Origin: Pseudolabrys sp.
GTDB lineage: Bacteria > Pseudomonadota > Alphaproteobacteria > Rhizobiales > Xanthobacteraceae
Assembly: GCA_029945495.1 (NCBI GenBank)
Contig: JAQSCR010000534.1
Coordinates: 1 to 9,592, forward strand
Length of the DNA stretch: 9,592 nt
Reading direction: 5' to 3'
This document shows positions 1 through 6,633 of this stretch, one piece after another (position 1 is the stretch's first letter; each line of letters begins with the position of its first letter). The position numbers and the translations under genes were made by a program. A model generated the notes under the pieces. It did not search any database. It had not been told where the DNA came from and saw only the letters and a list, made by a program, of their open reading frames with translations.

Positions 1-1101
1 GGGACCATCGACTTTTTGACTCCGGCCTCGTCCACGGCGGGTTTGTGCGAATCCTTCGCCGATCTCGCCGCTGAGGAAGCCATTTCGGAAGCCAGCATTG
101 GTACGCGCGGCAGTTTTCCCGGCCCCCTCTTCCTTGCCGTGCCGCCGATCGAGATCGAGTGGCCGCAGCGCATCGAAGTCGGCGCGCGCTCGGGCAGCAA
201 CGACAAGATGACCTATGCCGACCTGCTGCGCGTCGCGACGCAATTTCCCGCCTATCATCGCCGCTTTTTGTTCGGCTCGGTCGCCGATCATCTGGCCGAG
301 AAATTCGGCACCCAAGGTTCGCCCATTTCGCTCTCGACGGCCTGCGCCTCCGGCGCCACCGCCATTCATCTCGGCGTCGAGGCAATCCGGCGCGGCGAAA
401 CGGATGCGGCGCTTTGCATCGGTACCGACGGTTCGATCAATCCCGAAGCGTTGGTCCGCTTCTCGCTGCTCTCGGCGCTGTCGACCAACAACGACAATCC
501 GGCTGCGGCGTCACGTCCGTTTTCCAAAAACCGTGACGGTTTCGTCATGGCCGAAGGCGCCGGCGCATTGGTGTTGGAAAGCTATGACTCGGCGGTGGCG
601 CGCGGCGCCAAGATCATCGGCGTTCTCGAAGGCGTTGGTGAAGTGACCGACGCTTTCCATCGCACCCGATCGAGCCCGGACGGCAAGCCGATCATTGGCT
701 GCATCGCCAGCGCCATCAAGGATGCCGGCCTCGTCCCGGACGACATCGATTACGTCAACGCGCACGGCACCTCGACGCCGGAAAACGACAAGATGGAATA
801 TCTCGGCGTCTCCACCGTGCTCGGCGAGCGCGTCAAGAACGTGCCTATCTCGTCGAACAAATCGATGATCGGCCACACATTGTCGGCGGCCGGCGCGGTC
901 GAGGCCGTGTTCTCGCTGTTGACGCTGCAGAACCAGCGCATTCCGCCCACCATCAATCACGATATTCCCGATCCGGCCATCATGCTCGATGTCGTGCCGA
1001 ACAAAGCGCGCGACGCGCGCGTGACGCACGCCCTCTCGAACTCATTCGGCTTTGGCGGCCAGAACGTGTCGCTGGTTATGGGTCTGGAACCGGTCGCGTA
1101 A
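1..1101 (+). CDS. fabF: Beta-ketoacyl-ACP synthase II-like, VLCFA lipid A cluster (FabF1XL-like), 5' partial
   Basis: This is a condensing enzyme (KAS II fold) that extends an acyl-ACP with malonyl-ACP. The frame is open to the left edge, so the N-terminus (about 50 residues compared with the 413-aa E. coli FabF) lies outside the window; the TTG at 16 is not a convincing start. Numbering from that codon, the catalytic cysteine is Cys110 in STACASGA (codon 343-345). The two histidines are His250 in NAHGTSTPEND and His287 in SMIGHTLSAAG, and Lys282 precedes the latter. The spacings Cys-His 140 and Cys-His 177 equal those of E. coli FabF (163/303/340). The gatekeeper loop FGFGG lies at 344-348. 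All active-site residues are present, so the protein should be active. A dehydrogenase and an LpxXL-type acyltransferase follow, which is the rhizobial order fabF2XL-fabF1XL-adh2XL-lpxXL. The likely job is therefore elongation of the C28-type acyl chain on AcpXL rather than housekeeping synthesis. The assignment to FabF1XL rests on gene order. Confidence 0.9.
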   Translation, partial: GTIDFLTPASSTAGLCESFADLAAEEAISEASIGTRGSFPGPLFLAVPPIEIEWPQRIEVGARSGSNDKMTYADLLRVATQFPAYHRRFLFGSVADHLAEKFGTQGSPISLSTACASGATAIHLGVEAIRRGETDAALCIGTDGSINPEALVRFSLLSALSTNNDNPAAASRPFSKNRDGFVMAEGAGALVLESYDSAVARGAKIIGVLEGVGEVTDAFHRTRSSPDGKPIIGCIASAIKDAGLVPDDIDYVNAHGTSTPENDKMEYLGVSTVLGERVKNVPISSNKSMIGHTLSAAGAVEAVFSLLTLQNQRIPPTINHDIPDPAIMLDVVPNKARDARVTHALSNSFGFGGQNVSLVMGLEPVA

Positions 1102-1134
1102 GCTTCCGCCCGCCCCTCAGTCCTGAAGAGAACC

Positions 1135-2157
1135 ATGCGCCAACTCCAGCTCATCGGCGACCGCAAGCTCGAACTCGTCGAGGTGCCCGATCCCACGCTG
1201 CCCACCGAGGGTGAAGTGCAGGTCCGCATCAAGGCGGTCGCGCTCAATCATCTTGACGTCTGGGGCTTTCGCGGCATGGCCTTCGCGAAACGCAAGCTGC
1301 CGCTGGTCGTCGGTGCCGAAGCCTCAGCCGAGATCGCCGCGGTGGGCCCCGGTGTCACGAATTTAAAGGCCGGCGACAAGGTCGTGATGTATGGCGCGAT
1401 GACCTGCGGCCATTGCCCCGCCTGCCGCGAAGGCCGCGATAATCTCTGCGAAAACGTCGCTGGCATCATGGGTTTCCACGTCGACGGCTTCGCCCGCGAT
1501 CTGATCAACCTGCCGGCGCGGCTGGTGATGCCGGTGCCGGCCGGCGTGTCGTTGCGCGACGCGGCTTGCGCACCGATCGCCTTCGGCACCACCGAGCACA
1601 TGCTGTTCGACAACGCCAAGCTCAAGCCGGGCGAAACAATTCTCGTGCACGCCGCCGGGTCCGGCATCGGTTCGGTCGCCATCAAGATGGCGAAAGCGCT
1701 CGGCTGCACCGTCATCACCACCGTCGGCGACGACGCCAAGGCCGAGAAAGCCAGAGCGTTAGGGGCCGATCACATCATCAATTACAAGACCGAACGCTTC
1801 GAAGGTGTGGTGCGCAAGATCACCAAGAAGAAGGGCGTCGACGTCGTGTTCGAGCACGTCGGCGGCGAAGGCTTCAACGCCTCCCTGTTCTGTCTCAAGC
1901 GCGGCGGCCGCCTGGTGACCTGCGGCTCGACCGCCGGGCCAACCGTCACTATCAACCTGATGCAGCTGTTCCAGCAGCAGTACAAGATCCTCGCCTCGTT
2001 CGGCTGCAACATGCGCAACATCCGCGACTGCCTTTCCAAAATGGCGTCCGGCATGGCGCCGATCATCGACAGCGAGTTCGCGCTGGGCGATTTCGAGCGC
2101 GGTCTTGATCGGCTCGAAGGCCGCCAGGTGTTCGGCAAAGTCATCGTGAACTTTTAA
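1135..2157 (+). CDS. Zinc-type medium-chain dehydrogenase/reductase of the VLCFA lipid A cluster (Adh2XL-like)
   Basis: A 340-aa MDR-superfamily oxidoreductase with an N-terminal GroES-like domain (about 1-130), a Rossmann NAD(P)-binding domain (about 135-280) and a C-terminal return to the catalytic domain. The structural-zinc lobe is intact: Cys91, Cys94, Cys97 and Cys105 with the classical x2-x2-x7 spacing. The dinucleotide fingerprint is AAGSGIGSVA at 173-182. The usual catalytic-zinc ligands look absent: NHLD (38-41) stands where classical alcohol dehydrogenases have Cys, and GAE (60-62) replaces GHE. The enzyme may thus act like a quinone oxidoreductase or enoyl reductase instead of a zinc alcohol dehydrogenase. 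It starts at ATG 1135, with GAAGAG at 1125-1130 as a plausible ribosome binding site, 33 bases after fabF. The homologue in the rhizobial cluster is thought to help make or oxidise the hydroxylated C28 chain; the exact reaction is not evident from this sequence. Confidence 0.88.
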   Translation: MRQLQLIGDRKLELVEVPDPTLPTEGEVQVRIKAVALNHLDVWGFRGMAFAKRKLPLVVGAEASAEIAAVGPGVTNLKAGDKVVMYGAMTCGHCPACREGRDNLCENVAGIMGFHVDGFARDLINLPARLVMPVPAGVSLRDAACAPIAFGTTEHMLFDNAKLKPGETILVHAAGSGIGSVAIKMAKALGCTVITTVGDDAKAEKARALGADHIINYKTERFEGVVRKITKKKGVDVVFEHVGGEGFNASLFCLKRGGRLVTCGSTAGPTVTINLMQLFQQQYKILASFGCNMRNIRDCLSKMASGMAPIIDSEFALGDFERGLDRLEGRQVFGKVIVNF

Positions 2158-3116
2158 TGCTTACGCTCAGAATGAAGCTGAGGCTTCGTAGAGCGCTCAA
2201 GGACGCCGGTGACACCGTCGCCGGCGCCTTGGCCATCGGCGTTCTCAATCTTCTGCGGCTTTCCAATCCGGACACAATGGCGAATTTCGGCGGCTGGCTG
2301 GCGCGCACCCTTGGGCCCATGTTCAAGGAAAACCGCATCGCGCGTGAAAACCTGACGCTGGCGTTTCCGGAAAAATCCGCTGCCGAGATCGAGTCTATTT
2401 TGCGCGGCGTCTGGGACCATCTCGGGCGCGCTGGCGCGGAATTCGCACAGCTCGACCGGTTATGGGATTACGACGCCGACCATCCGGAGAAGCCGAGCCG
2501 CGTCGAGTTTCGTGCGGTCGACACCGAACGCTTCAACCAGTTGGCCAATGACGGTAAGCCGGCTTTAATTTTCGCGGCGCATCTGGCGAACTGGGAACTG
2601 CCGGCGGTCTGCGCCGCGACCCATCACCTCGACAGCGCGGTTTTATATCGCCGCCCCAACATCACCGCGATCGATCGCTGGCTGCGCGATACCCGCACCG
2701 CCAGCATGGGCACATTGATCGCGACCGGGCTCGATGCGCCGATCAAGATTTCCGACGCGCTCAAGCGCGGCGCCCATGTCGGCATGCTGGTCGATCAGTA
2801 TTTCGTGCGCGGCGTCGAGGTCACCTTTTTCGGCCGCCGCACCATGGCTAATCCGCTGCTGGCGCGCCTCGCCCAGCATTTCGACTGCCCTATACACGGC
2901 ACGCGTATCGTCCGCCTGCCGGGCAACCGATTTCGCGCCGAACTGACCGAAGAGATCCAGCCGGCACGGGATGCGCAGGGAAAAATAGATATTGCCGCCA
3001 CCACCCAGATTATCACCAATGTGGTCGAGGGCTGGATCCGCGAAAACCCCGAGCAGTGGCTCTGGCTGCACCGACGCTGGCGCCCGGAAGACGCGCGCAA
3101 GGCTGCCGCCCCCTAG
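2157..3116 (+). CDS. lpxXL: Lipid A acyltransferase, LpxXL-type (HtrB/LpxL family)
   Basis: A 319-aa late acyltransferase of the LpxL/LpxM (HtrB/MsbB) family, acting at the inner membrane to put a secondary acyl chain on lipid A. The catalytic HX4E motif is HLANWE with His142 and Glu147. Further family signatures are YRRPN (164-168), the DQ pair at 213-214 followed by a GV(E)VTFFG segment, and the C-terminal PEQWLWLHRRWR (298-309). A hydrophobic stretch near 21-35 fits the usual single N-terminal membrane anchor. The start ATG at 2157 shares its A with the TAA stop of the dehydrogenase, suggesting translational coupling; an in-frame ATG at 2172 is a possible alternative. Gene order (fabF-adh-acyltransferase) marks it as LpxXL, which in Rhizobium transfers 27-hydroxyoctacosanoate from AcpXL. 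A generic LpxL transferring a shorter chain cannot be excluded from sequence alone. Confidence 0.9.
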   Translation: MLTLRMKLRLRRALKDAGDTVAGALAIGVLNLLRLSNPDTMANFGGWLARTLGPMFKENRIARENLTLAFPEKSAAEIESILRGVWDHLGRAGAEFAQLDRLWDYDADHPEKPSRVEFRAVDTERFNQLANDGKPALIFAAHLANWELPAVCAATHHLDSAVLYRRPNITAIDRWLRDTRTASMGTLIATGLDAPIKISDALKRGAHVGMLVDQYFVRGVEVTFFGRRTMANPLLARLAQHFDCPIHGTRIVRLPGNRFRAELTEEIQPARDAQGKIDIAATTQIITNVVEGWIRENPEQWLWLHRRWRPEDARKAAAP

Positions 3117-3183
3117 CCTCGCGCGGCACTCGAAACCATCGCAGACCATCGCCCCACGCGCCGCGCACGATTCATACAGCCAG

Positions 3184-3223
3184 TGATTCGCAAGGTATCT
3201 GTATGCCTTGTCCCCACGAATCA
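3184..3223 (+). promoter_or_regulatory. Two-part imperfect hairpin in the omp leader / lpxXL trailer
   Basis: TGATTCG (3184-3190) pairs perfectly with CGAATCA (3217-3223). Directly inside, CAAGGTAT (3191-3198) pairs with ATGCCTTG (3203-3210) with one G-T wobble and a CTGT loop. The only interruption is an asymmetric 6-base bulge, TCCCCA (3211-3216), on the 3' arm. This gives 15 base pairs within 40 bases. No T tract follows, so it is a poor intrinsic terminator. It lies 70 bases before the outer membrane protein start, so it could be a structured 5' leader, a protein-binding site, or a 3' end-protecting structure of the lpxXL transcript. The role is inference. Confidence 0.5.
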
Positions 3224-3280
3224 GGTAGGTATCGGCAACTTAAACAAACGCGAGGACGATTCTTTCCGATTCATATTCCC

Positions 3281-3286
3281 GAGGGG
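3281..3286 (+). promoter_or_regulatory. Ribosome binding site deciding the omp start
   Basis: GAGGGG lies six bases before ATG 3293. It is the only strong Shine-Dalgarno-like site near this gene. It selects the ATG that begins a signal peptide over upstream in-frame codons reaching back into lpxXL. Confidence 0.8.
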
Positions 3287-3292
3287 ACAAAC

Positions 3293-4003
3293 ATGCACCG
3301 CACGACTGCTTGGTTCAGCGTTGGTGTTTTTGTAGCGTTCTCGTCAGTATTTTCAGCTTCCGCCGCCGATTTACGCCAGCCCGTTTACAAAGCGCCTTCC
3401 TATCTGAGCCCTGCCCCGATCTACAACTGGACCGGTTTCTATGTCGGTATCAACGGCGGCTACGGCTGGAGCAAATTCTCCGGCGACGGCACTTTCGGTC
3501 CGGGCTCAGCAACCGCTAAAGGATTCCTGGGCGGTGGCCAGCTTGGTTACAACTACCAGATCGGCCACTTCGTCATCGGCGCGGAAGCCGATGCCGCATG
3601 GGCCGACGTCAAATACGAAGAGCCGCTCTTCGCCGGAACGCTGACGCTCAAGAACGATTATTTCATCACCGCCGCCGCCCGGCTCGGCTACGCCTTCGAC
3701 CGTTATCTGGTCTACGGCAAAGTTGGCGGTGCCTGGACCCGCGACAAATGGGACGGAAACGATGGCATCGGCGGGACGGTGACCAGCACGACCAACCGCA
3801 CGGGATGGATGTTGGGTGCCGGCGTCGAATATGCCTTGTGGAGCAACTGGTCGGCTAAGCTCGAATACAACTATCTGAGGTTCGGCGGGATTACCCCGAC
3901 CTTCACCACCACGGGCGGCCTCACCGTGACTGGAACGGGCGATCTCAAGTTGAACACCCACATCGTCAAGGCGGGCCTGAACTATCGGTTCAGCACCTTC
4001 TGA
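3293..4003 (+). CDS. Outer membrane beta-barrel protein, Omp25/Omp31 family
   Basis: A 236-aa secreted protein. Residues 1-24 form a signal peptide: HR near the N-terminus, a hydrophobic core at 6-20, and the signal peptidase motif ASA at 22-24. The mature part has the hallmark of the Hyphomicrobiales Omp25/Omp31 (porin-like, 'outer membrane immunogenic protein') family, NWTGFYVGINGGYGW at 45-59, and then alternating strands: GGQLGYNYQIG (81-91), FVIGAEADAAW (93-103), FITAAARLGYAF (124-135), YLVYGKVGGAW (138-148), GWMLGAGVEYAL (171-182) and WSAKLEYNYLRFG (186-198). It ends with KAGLNYRFSTF and a terminal Phe, as expected for insertion by BamA. This predicts a small barrel of about eight strands. 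Family members link the outer membrane to peptidoglycan or act as abundant structural proteins; a specific function cannot be read here. It is a single-gene unit with its own leader and terminator. A longer frame reading back to 3056 is not used because of the signal peptide and ribosome binding site. Confidence 0.92.
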   Translation: MHRTTAWFSVGVFVAFSSVFSASAADLRQPVYKAPSYLSPAPIYNWTGFYVGINGGYGWSKFSGDGTFGPGSATAKGFLGGGQLGYNYQIGHFVIGAEADAAWADVKYEEPLFAGTLTLKNDYFITAAARLGYAFDRYLVYGKVGGAWTRDKWDGNDGIGGTVTSTTNRTGWMLGAGVEYALWSNWSAKLEYNYLRFGGITPTFTTTGGLTVTGTGDLKLNTHIVKAGLNYRFSTF

Positions 4004-4038
4004 ACTTATCGGCCCAAACCAGCCCCCGGAGCGACAAC

Positions 4039-4073
4039 ATCAAGCCCAGCCAAAAGCCGGGCTTGATCTTTTT
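4039..4073 (+). terminator. Intrinsic terminator of the omp gene
   Basis: ATCAAGCCC (4039-4047) and GGGCTTGAT (4059-4067) form a perfect 9-bp stem with an 11-base loop. The sequence CTTTTT follows directly (4068-4073). It sits 36 bases after the omp stop. On the minus strand the same stem is followed by GTTGTC rather than a T run, so any role in ending the convergent rhodanese transcript would be weaker. Confidence 0.88.
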
Positions 4074-4077
4074 GCGC

Positions 4078-4416
4078 TTAAGTCTTGGTCGGCAGGCCCG
4101 CGGCCTTCCAGGCGATGATGCCACCCGCCATGTGCGCCTTATACGGATAGCCGGCATCCTGAGCAGCGACCGACGCCGTGATCGAGCGCCGGCCCGAGCG
4201 GCAGGCAAACACCACCTGCTTGCCCTGCGGATCGGGAATGGTGCCCGGATCGAACGACGACAGCGGCACGATCACCGCATCGGGATAGCTCTCCGCCGCG
4301 GTTTCGTTCGGCTCGCGCACGTCGACGAGCAGCATCCTCCCGGCGCGCAGGCCGGCCGCCACCTCGTCCGGCGTCAAATTCGTCACCTCGTCGGCGCGCG
4401 GCATTTCATCGGCCAT
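4078..4416 (-). CDS. Single-domain rhodanese-like sulfurtransferase
   Basis: A 112-aa protein consisting of one rhodanese domain. Counting from the chosen ATG, an N-terminal TPDEVAAGL helix is followed by the substrate-cradle strand LLVDVREPNE (29-38). The active-site loop CRSGRRS has the persulfide-forming Cys72 at its head and fits the C-x-x-G-x-R-(S/T) pattern of active sulfurtransferases. The C-terminal motif HMAGGIIAWKAAGLP is typical of GlpE/PspE-like single-domain members. The start at 4416 is supported by GGAG (complement of 4424-4427) seven bases upstream. A GTG further upstream at 4470 would add 18 residues unlike a rhodanese N-terminus. It lies 110 bases downstream of a kup gene on the same strand and may be co-transcribed with it or have its own promoter. 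The physiological sulfur acceptor is unknown. The predicted location is cytoplasmic, as no signal peptide is seen. Confidence 0.87.
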   Translation of the reverse strand: MADEMPRADEVTNLTPDEVAAGLRAGRMLLVDVREPNETAAESYPDAVIVPLSSFDPGTIPDPQGKQVVFACRSGRRSITASVAAQDAGYPYKAHMAGGIIAWKAAGLPTKT

Positions 4417-4423
4417 AACTGGA

Positions 4424-4427
4424 CTCC
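4424..4427 (-). promoter_or_regulatory. Ribosome binding site deciding the rhodanese start
   Basis: GGAG on the minus strand lies seven bases before the ATG at 4416. It supports a 112-aa product instead of the longer GTG-initiated frame from 4470. Confidence 0.65.
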
Positions 4428-4463
4428 ATTGGGCGGGACGCCATAAAGCGCCGATCCACTTCC

Positions 4464-4503
4464 AAAACACGCGGCGGTTCTAGCCGGAATCCGCGCCCGC
4501 CGC
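4464..4503 (-). terminator. Possible intrinsic terminator after kup copy B
   Basis: Reading the minus strand, GCGGCGG (4503-4497) pairs with CCGCCGC (4477-4471) across a 19-base loop. GTG and then TTTT (4467-4464) follow. The stem is perfect but the loop is long and the T run short, so termination would be partial at best. It lies 24 bases past the kup stop. If it works, the rhodanese gene needs its own promoter in the following 50 bases. Confidence 0.3.
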
Positions 4504-4526
4504 ACGCGCCTTTTTAAGGTCGCGCC

Positions 4527-6458
4527 TTACACCGTCACTTGCGTGCCGACTTCGACCACCCGCCCGGTCGGAATCTGGAAATAGTCGGTCGCGTCGTTCG
4601 CCGTGCGGGTCAGCGAGATAAACAGCCGATCCTGCCAACGCGGCATGCCAGACTTGGCGGCTGGCTTGAGCAAACGGCGCGACAGGAAGAACGACGTCGA
4701 CATGATGTCGAATTGCCACCCGGACCGGCGCGCGATCGCCAACGCCTTCGGCACATTCGGCTGTTCCATGAAGCCGAAGCGCAGCACAACCCGCAGGAAG
4801 GTTTCGCCGACCGGCTCGATGCGGACGCGCTCGGCCGGATTGACGCGCGGCGTATCCGCGGTCTCGACGGTGAGGATGACGTTCTTTTCGTGCAGCACCT
4901 TGTAGTGCTTCAGGCTGTGCATCAGCGCGGTCGGCGCGAAGTCCGGATCGCTGGTCAGAAACACCGCCGTGCCCGGCACGCGGGTGGGCGGTTTTTTCTC
5001 CAAGCTAGCAACCAATGAATCGAGTGGAATTTCCAGCTTGCGCGTCTTCATGACCAGCAAGCGGCTGCCGCGGCGCCACGTGTACATCAGCACCATGACC
5101 AACGCGCCGAGCGCCAGCGGCATCCAGCCGCCTTCCGCTATCTTGAGCAGGTTGGCCGCCAGGAACGTCAGATCGATGAACAGGAACGGCAGCATCAAGA
5201 CAAGCGCGCCGATCAGGGGCCAGCGCCAGACCTTGCGAATAACGATCATCGACATCAAGGCCGTCACCACCATCGTGCCGGTCACCGCGATGCCATAGGC
5301 CGAAGCGAGCGCGCCCGACGAGCGGAACAGCGCCACCAACAGCAGTACGCCGACCAGCAGCAACGTGTTGATGCGCGGCATGTAGATTTGCCCGAACAGC
5401 GATTCAGAGGTGTGGCGGATTTCCAGGCGCGGCAACAATCCAAGCTGGATCGCCTGCCGCGTCAGCGAATAGGCGCCGGTAATCACCGCCTGGCTGGCGA
5501 TGACGGTCGCGGCCGCCGCCAGCAGCACCATCGGCAGCAAGGCCCAGCTCGGAAACAGAAGGTAGAACGGATTTTCGATCGCCTTCGGATCGGCGAGCAC
5601 GAGCGCGCCCTGCCCCAGATAGTTGACCAGCAGCGCCGGCAACACCACCACCAGCCAGGCGAAGCGGATCGGGCCGCGGCCGAAATGGCCGAGGTCGGCA
5701 TAAAGCGCTTCAGAGCCGGTCACCACCAGGAATACGGCGCCGAGCGTATAGAATCCGATCACGCCGTGATGCAGCAGGAAATACACACCATAGTAAGGAT
5801 TGAACGCCTTCAGCACGACGATGTTTTGCCCGATGTGCCAAATGCCGCCGACGGCAATCGCGGCAAACCACACCAAAGTGATCGGCCCGAAGAAGGCCGC
5901 GACTCGCGCCGTGCCGCGCGACTGCACCGCAAACAACGCCACCAGAATAACCACGGTGATCGGCACGACATAGGCATCGAAGGCCGGGGTGACGATCTTC
6001 AAACCTTCAATCGCCGACAATACCGACAGCGCCGGCGTGATGATGGCATCGCCGTAAAACAGCGCACCGCTTACGATGCCTAGGAGAATAAGCAAGCCGC
6101 TGCCGCGGCCCCGGCCGATGGCGCGGGACGCCAGCGCCATGAGAGCGAGAGTGCCGCCCTCGCCGTTATTGTCGGCGCGCAACAGGATGAGGACGTACTT
6201 GGCGGTCACGACCAGAAACAATGCCCAGATGATCAGCGACAGTATGCCGAGCACCACCGTTTCGCTGGCGGCATTGCCAGGCCCGACTGCCGCGACCACC
6301 GACTCGCGCATGGCGTAGAGCGGGCTGGTGCCGATATCGCCGTAAACGACGCCGATGCTGCCGACGGTCAACGCCCAGAAATTGGTCTTATGCGGCCCCT
6401 CCGGGCCGTCGGCGGGAACGGGCGATCCGTCGGAGGCGGTAGTAGCGCTATGCGACAT
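4527..6458 (-). CDS. kup: Kup family potassium-proton symporter, copy B
   Basis: A 643-aa low-affinity K+ uptake protein of the KUP/HAK/KT family (E. coli Kup 622 aa), an inner membrane K+/H+ symporter. About twelve membrane segments occupy residues 28-462 and a cytosolic domain fills roughly 465-643. Signatures are GVVYGDIGTSPLY with Asp41 (E. coli Asp23), LRADNNGEGG (93-102), GDAIITPALSVLSAIEGL with Asp137, TGSEALYADLGHFG with Glu250 (E. coli Glu229) and ASQAVITGAYSL (321-332). E. coli has Glu116 where this protein has Asp137. The spacing Asp41-Asp137 is three residues longer than in E. coli. The C-terminus VEVGTQVTV matches the family end (IELGTQVEI in E. coli). It starts at ATG 6458; AGG ten bases upstream is only a weak ribosome binding site. 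It follows a paralogous kup on the same strand after 175 bases. Confidence 0.95.
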   Translation of the reverse strand: MSHSATTASDGSPVPADGPEGPHKTNFWALTVGSIGVVYGDIGTSPLYAMRESVVAAVGPGNAASETVVLGILSLIIWALFLVVTAKYVLILLRADNNGEGGTLALMALASRAIGRGRGSGLLILLGIVSGALFYGDAIITPALSVLSAIEGLKIVTPAFDAYVVPITVVILVALFAVQSRGTARVAAFFGPITLVWFAAIAVGGIWHIGQNIVVLKAFNPYYGVYFLLHHGVIGFYTLGAVFLVVTGSEALYADLGHFGRGPIRFAWLVVVLPALLVNYLGQGALVLADPKAIENPFYLLFPSWALLPMVLLAAAATVIASQAVITGAYSLTRQAIQLGLLPRLEIRHTSESLFGQIYMPRINTLLLVGVLLLVALFRSSGALASAYGIAVTGTMVVTALMSMIVIRKVWRWPLIGALVLMLPFLFIDLTFLAANLLKIAEGGWMPLALGALVMVLMYTWRRGSRLLVMKTRKLEIPLDSLVASLEKKPPTRVPGTAVFLTSDPDFAPTALMHSLKHYKVLHEKNVILTVETADTPRVNPAERVRIEPVGETFLRVVLRFGFMEQPNVPKALAIARRSGWQFDIMSTSFFLSRRLLKPAAKSGMPRWQDRLFISLTRTANDATDYFQIPTGRVVEVGTQVTV

Positions 6459-6510
6459 GGGGATACGACCTAGCCTCGATGCGATACGATGTATTGATCA
6501 TTGCGCGCAG

Positions 6511-6538
6511 TCTATAGCCCGAAGCCTGCGGGGTCGAA
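6511..6538 (-). promoter_or_regulatory. Weak candidate sigma-70-type promoter for kup copy B
   Basis: On the minus strand TTCGAC (6538-6533) and TATAGA (6516-6511) are separated by 16 bases, about 52 bases before the kup start. The match to the housekeeping consensus is partial. The 175-base gap shows no intrinsic terminator, so read-through from the upstream kup is equally possible. Confidence 0.22.
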
Positions 6539-6633
6539 ATGCCCAGCTTTAAGTTGCAGAAAGCGCGCCATTTCTTGTTGCGATTTATCAAAGACTCGCG
6601 TGATCGGCCAAGCCGCCCCACAGGTCGAACGGC

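Noticed and set aside
511..1029. A 172-codon minus-strand frame inside fabF
   Set aside because: It is antisense to a gene with all catalytic residues, has biased composition and no motif.
3056..3292. N-terminal extension of the outer membrane protein frame back into lpxXL
   Set aside because: The extension has no homology-like features. ATG 3293 has GAGGGG six bases upstream and begins a textbook signal peptide.
4417..4470. GTG-initiated 18-residue extension of the rhodanese
   Set aside because: The ATG at 4416 has a well-spaced GGAG, and the extension does not resemble a rhodanese N-terminus.
5388..6083. A 231-codon open frame on the + strand opposite kup copy B
   Set aside because: Same low-complexity Arg/Gln/His-rich shadow composition in the equivalent part of the paralogue; explained by shared antisense codon pattern.
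6546..6564. Inverted repeat GCTTT/AAAGC in the gap between the two kup genes
   Set aside because: Only 5 bp with a 9-base loop and no T tract on either strand; expected by chance.
6606..6616. CGGC-TTG-GCCG type hairpin just after the kup copy A stop as a terminator
   Set aside because: Four-base stem with no following T run, so it is not a credible intrinsic terminator.
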